Origin: an uncultured Chloroflexota bacterium
GTDB taxonomy: Bacteria > Chloroflexota > Dehalococcoidia > SM23-28-2 > RBG-16-64-32
Reading direction: 5' to 3'
DNA: 7,981 nt
Assembly (NCBI GenBank): GCA_913056415.1
Contig: CAJXNA010000084.1
Span: 1 to 7,981, forward strand
Shown here: positions 6,166 to 7,981 of the stretch, in pieces
Position numbering within the stretch: position 1 is the first letter of the stretch
Layout of the letters: the number at the start of each line of letters is the position of its first letter
Notes under the pieces: generated by a model
Databases searched by the model: none
Told to the model about the DNA's origin: nothing
The model's input: the letters and a program-made list of their open reading frames with translations, nothing else
Translations under genes and position numbers: made by a program

Positions 6166-6194
6166 ATGATAGCCACGGGTCTATTGACGGTCAA
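6166..6194 (-). promoter_or_regulatory. Sigma-70-type promoter of the EtfD-like operon
   Basis: Read on the minus strand, TTGACC (6194-6189) is a -35 box with 5 of 6 consensus bases, then a 17-base spacer, then TATCAT (6171-6166) as a -10 box with 5 of 6. The start of transcription should fall near 6159, leaving a leader of about 40 bases before ATG 6119. That leader includes a GAGG ribosome site at 6127-6124. Confidence 0.68.
6184..6194. promoter_or_regulatory. Palindrome TTGACGGTCAA over the -35 box, possible operator
   Basis: Two perfect 5-base arms (TTGAC and GTCAA) flank one central base. The element covers the whole -35 box of the EtfD-like promoter and lies upstream of the divergent acetyltransferase promoter. 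A bound dimer there would block the minus-strand promoter. Arms this short can occur by chance, so it is a candidate only. Confidence 0.3.
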
Positions 6195-6259
6195 ACGAAA
6201 GGGCGACGTAGCGGGAGGAATCTCACACCACGTGAAAGCCCAGCCGGAGCCGGCCGCCC

Positions 6260-6288
6260 GTGACCCTGCCTCCGCATCGGGCTATAAT
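6260..6288 (+). promoter_or_regulatory. Promoter of the Eis-like gene, giving a near-leaderless mRNA
   Basis: A perfect TATAAT -10 box lies at 6283-6288, with GTGACC (6260-6265, 4 of 6 consensus bases) 17 bases upstream as the -35 box. The expected start of transcription is about 6295, only about 4 bases before ATG 6299. No SD lies in front of that ATG (CGACCCCGCT), consistent with leaderless translation. Confidence 0.65.
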
Positions 6289-6298
6289 CGACCCCGCT

Positions 6299-7519
6299 AT
6301 GACCACCGAGATCCGCCCCATCAGTGAAGACGACCTCGAAGCCGCCCACTTCTTGCTCGCCTACTCTTTCACCAGTGACCGTTCCGAACGGGGGCGGATA
6401 AAGCATGTGGAGTCGATGGGGACTGCCCTGGCTCTGTACGACGACGGCCAGATGGCGGCTTGCCTCCGGATATTCCCCCTGCAGACGTTCATCCACGGCG
6501 CCTCCATACCCCTGGGTGGCATTTCCGGCGTGGCCTGCTTGCCGGAGCACCGCCGCAAGGGCTACGTCGGCCAGCTCCTGCGCCACGCCCTCGCCCTCAT
6601 GCGAGAGCAGGGCCAGCCGCTATCATCACTTTTTACCCCTCACCCATCCCTCTACCGGCGTTATGGCTGGATGACCGCCTCAAACGCTATCTCCTATAGG
6701 TTCAAGCCGAAGGACATCTCCCTGACGAACTCCGCCCCGCCAGCGGGCCACGCCTATCGCATCACGGAGGAGGAGTGGCCGACGATCGCCGACGTGTACA
6801 AGCGGTTCGCCGCGCACCGCAACGGCTACCTGAACCGCGACGAGCGCTGGTGGAAGGAAACGATATTCCGGCGCATCTACGACAGCAAGCGGAAGCTGAG
6901 CGACGTGGCCGTTTGGACGGATGGCCAAGGCCAGCACAGCGGCTACTTCGTATACCACAGCACCAGCGAGCAGCCTACGGGCGCTCCGTCCATCGACAAG
7001 ATTTACGTGGAAGAGCTGATCGCGTTGGATACCAACGCCTACTCCGGCCTCCTCCGCTATCTCCTAGCTCACGACCTGGCCGCGAGCATAACCTTGTTCG
7101 GAACCGTCGATGAGCCGCTGTCCCTCATAGTCGAAGAGCCGGATCGAATTAACCGGGAGCTCGAGTACGGCTTCATGCTTCGCCTCGTCGATCTGGAGAA
7201 GGCCTTCGCCGCCCGCCCGGCCGCCGCCGCGGCCCCCGAGGGCGCCTTCACTATCCACATTTCCGACCCGTCCGCGCCCTGGAACCAGGGCGTCTGGCGC
7301 ATAGAGTCCTCCGGCGGGCAGCTCGCCGCCACCAAGGCCGACGGCACGGCTGACCTCTCCACGGACGCCGCCGCCTTCGCCGCGATGTACAACGGCTTCC
7401 TCCGCCCCACCGAGGCCGCCCGCTCCGGCCTGGCCGAGGCCAGCGACCCCCAGGCGGCCGCCCTGGCCGACCGTATCCTGGCCACCGACTATCCGCCACA
7501 CCCCTCTGACTTCTTCTAG
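6299..7519 (+). CDS. Eis-like GNAT-family N-acetyltransferase
   Basis: This 406-residue protein has the Eis architecture: an N-terminal GNAT domain (about 1-145), a second GNAT-like domain (about 150-300) and a C-terminal SCP2-like domain (about 312-406). The acetyl-CoA site is visible as VACLPEHRRKGYVGQLL (78-94), containing RRKGYVG. The segment PHPSLYRRYGWM (115-125) matches the Eis stretch that carries the tyrosine acting as general acid, most likely Y119. The chain ends in phenylalanine (SDFF), and in mycobacterial Eis the carboxylate of the terminal Phe serves as the base. Eis proteins acetylate amines, including aminoglycosides and protein lysines, but the substrate here cannot be read from sequence. 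ATG 6299 is preferred over GTG 6260, which lies in the -35 box. The gene is divergent from the EtfD-like operon. Its length is close to that of known Eis proteins (about 400 residues). Confidence 0.82.
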   Translation: MTTEIRPISEDDLEAAHFLLAYSFTSDRSERGRIKHVESMGTALALYDDGQMAACLRIFPLQTFIHGASIPLGGISGVACLPEHRRKGYVGQLLRHALALMREQGQPLSSLFTPHPSLYRRYGWMTASNAISYRFKPKDISLTNSAPPAGHAYRITEEEWPTIADVYKRFAAHRNGYLNRDERWWKETIFRRIYDSKRKLSDVAVWTDGQGQHSGYFVYHSTSEQPTGAPSIDKIYVEELIALDTNAYSGLLRYLLAHDLAASITLFGTVDEPLSLIVEEPDRINRELEYGFMLRLVDLEKAFAARPAAAAAPEGAFTIHISDPSAPWNQGVWRIESSGGQLAATKADGTADLSTDAAAFAAMYNGFLRPTEAARSGLAEASDPQAAALADRILATDYPPHPSDFF

Positions 7520-7534
7520 GCGCGCCGGCGCCGC

Positions 7535-7563
7535 TTGCCCTTCGGGTCAGCGCGCGCTAGTCT
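7535..7563 (+). promoter_or_regulatory. Weak promoter before the 106-residue gene
   Basis: TTGCCC (7535-7540, 4 of 6) and TAGTCT (7558-7563, 3 of 6, keeping the key TA...T positions) are 17 bases apart. Transcription would start near 7570, about 3 bases before ATG 7573, the same near-leaderless geometry as the Eis-like gene. Readthrough from that gene, which ends 53 bases upstream, is an alternative. Confidence 0.35.
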
Positions 7564-7572
7564 GGCAGGGCG

Positions 7573-7893
7573 ATGGCCTCCCCCAAAGAGAAGATCCAGC
7601 GCCGCCTGGAACTGCTGCCGCCACTACGCGGCCGCGGCCCCGTTTCCTACGACTACGGCCAGTGGGTGGACCTCACGCACCACCTCCTGATCACCCTGTT
7701 CGGCGCGGAGTCGCCGCAGGCCAGGGGCTTCCTAGAGGTGGTCGGCGAAGGGGCTGAAGCCCGCGGCTGGGGCCTGCCCTTGGCGCCGGGAAATCCCTGG
7801 AGTATGCAGGCCCGCCTGGACCGCGCCGAGGAGCACCTGCGGGCAGTGCTCGCCCGCCTGAGCGAGCCTCCGCCTAACCCGGACCCACATTAG
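7573..7893 (+). CDS. Small soluble protein of unknown function
   Basis: I do not recognise a family in this 106-residue protein. It has no cysteine, membrane segment or signal peptide. The start is basic (MASPKEKIQRRLELLPPLRG). Residues 24-45 (VSYDYGQWVDLTHHLLITLF) are rich in aromatic and hydrophobic residues with a His pair (H36-H37). Residues 75-96 (PWSMQARLDRAEEHLRAVLARL) look like an amphipathic helix, and the C-terminus is Pro-rich (SEPPPNPDPH). The start is supported by a single ATG with promoter-like boxes close upstream. A weak GG-rich stretch (GGCAGGG) is too near the ATG to be a normal SD. The codon pattern, strongly G/C in third positions, is coding-like. The last 20 bases overlap the convergent gene at 7874. 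Confidence 0.6.
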   Translation: MASPKEKIQRRLELLPPLRGRGPVSYDYGQWVDLTHHLLITLFGAESPQARGFLEVVGEGAEARGWGLPLAPGNPWSMQARLDRAEEHLRAVLARLSEPPPNPDPH

Positions 7894-7981
7894 ACCGCAC
7901 CGCCGCCGCCACCAACTCCGCCCCTACCTCATACGACAGCCGCGAGGTCTCAAGCGTAACGTCGTACAGCGATGGGTCGTT
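7874..7981 (-). CDS. Probable cytidylate-kinase-like family protein, C-terminal end only
   Basis: The minus strand is open from the window edge to TAG at 7876-7874 and encodes 35 residues: NDPSLYDVTLETSRLSYEVG, then AELVAAAVRSNVGPG. The pattern DPxLYDxxLxTxRLSxExxxxLxxAA matches the end of cytidylate-kinase-like proteins (cytidylate_kin2 type, P-loop nucleotide kinases), where this segment follows the lid region. The kinase core and P-loop lie outside the window, so catalytic competence cannot be judged. The gene converges on the 106-residue gene and overlaps it by 20 bases. The family call rests on a short motif. Confidence 0.5.
   Translation of the reverse strand, partial: NDPSLYDVTLETSRLSYEVGAELVAAAVRSNVGPG

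Noticed and set aside
6120..6194. TTG at 6194 as the start of the EtfD-like gene (25 extra residues)
   Set aside because: The TTG is part of the -35 box and the extension (MTVNRPVAIIRCGFRKRNLS...) covers the promoter and leader. ATG 6119 has a GAGG site and begins right before the first membrane helix.
6260..6298. GTG at 6260 as the start of the acetyltransferase
   Set aside because: It would translate the -35 and -10 boxes and add 13 residues without similarity to the GNAT start. ATG 6299 begins directly with the first strand (TEIRPIS).
7519..7557. GC-rich inverted repeat after the Eis-like gene as a terminator
   Set aside because: GGCGCGCC and GCGCGCGC arms can pair only imperfectly, with a small CCC/GGG inner stem, and no T-run follows. 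The sequence also overlaps the promoter-like boxes of the next gene.
1..7981. CRISPR arrays, tRNA or rRNA genes, insertion sequences, toxin-antitoxin or defence genes
   Set aside because: No spaced direct repeats, cloverleaf-like segments, transposase motifs or paired small toxin genes were found on either strand by eye.

Overview
This window looks like the beginning of a short-read metagenomic contig from a GC-rich bacterium. The first 46 bases are Illumina adapter, so position 1 is an artificial end. The chromosomal genes on the right (an EtfD-like membrane Fe-S oxidoreductase, a degenerate receiver protein, an Eis-like acetyltransferase, a probable cytidylate-kinase-like protein) and their partly leaderless expression signals fit a Chloroflexota (Dehalococcoidia/SAR202-like) or similar GC-rich lineage. 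That placement is inferred from the general look of the proteins and was not tested by a search.

Layout. (1) 1-46: adapter. (2) 47 to about 949, minus strand: a fragment of a GCS2-type glutamate-cysteine ligase, preceded by the C-terminal half of CobT. Both lack their N-termini. (3) About 923-3544, plus strand: a compact phage structural module. It holds the C-terminal end of a probable tail/baseplate protein, a 406-residue tail-fibre-like protein, a small helical protein and a 211-residue head-tail connector-like protein. The genes are tightly packed, and the three complete ones have strong Shine-Dalgarno sites. (4) 3555-6119, minus strand: a probable two-gene operon of the EtfD-like protein followed by an atypical response-regulator receiver. 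(5) 6120-6298: a divergent promoter region. (6) 6299-7893, plus strand: the Eis-like acetyltransferase and a small protein of unknown function. (7) 7874-7981, minus strand: the C-terminal end of a probable cytidylate-kinase-like protein, running off the window.

How it fits together. The genes do not form one pathway. The left part has an abrupt cobT/phage junction at about 921-949, where one stretch is readable as cobT on the minus strand and as phage protein on the plus strand. With the adapter at the contig end, a misassembled join is at least as likely as a real insertion. The right part reads as ordinary chromosome. I see no CRISPR array, RNA gene, transposase or integrase, and no convincing new defence or biosynthetic system. 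The points most worth a second look are the phage fragment and its junctions, the EtfD-like/receiver pair, and the divergent promoter with a palindrome over one -35 box.
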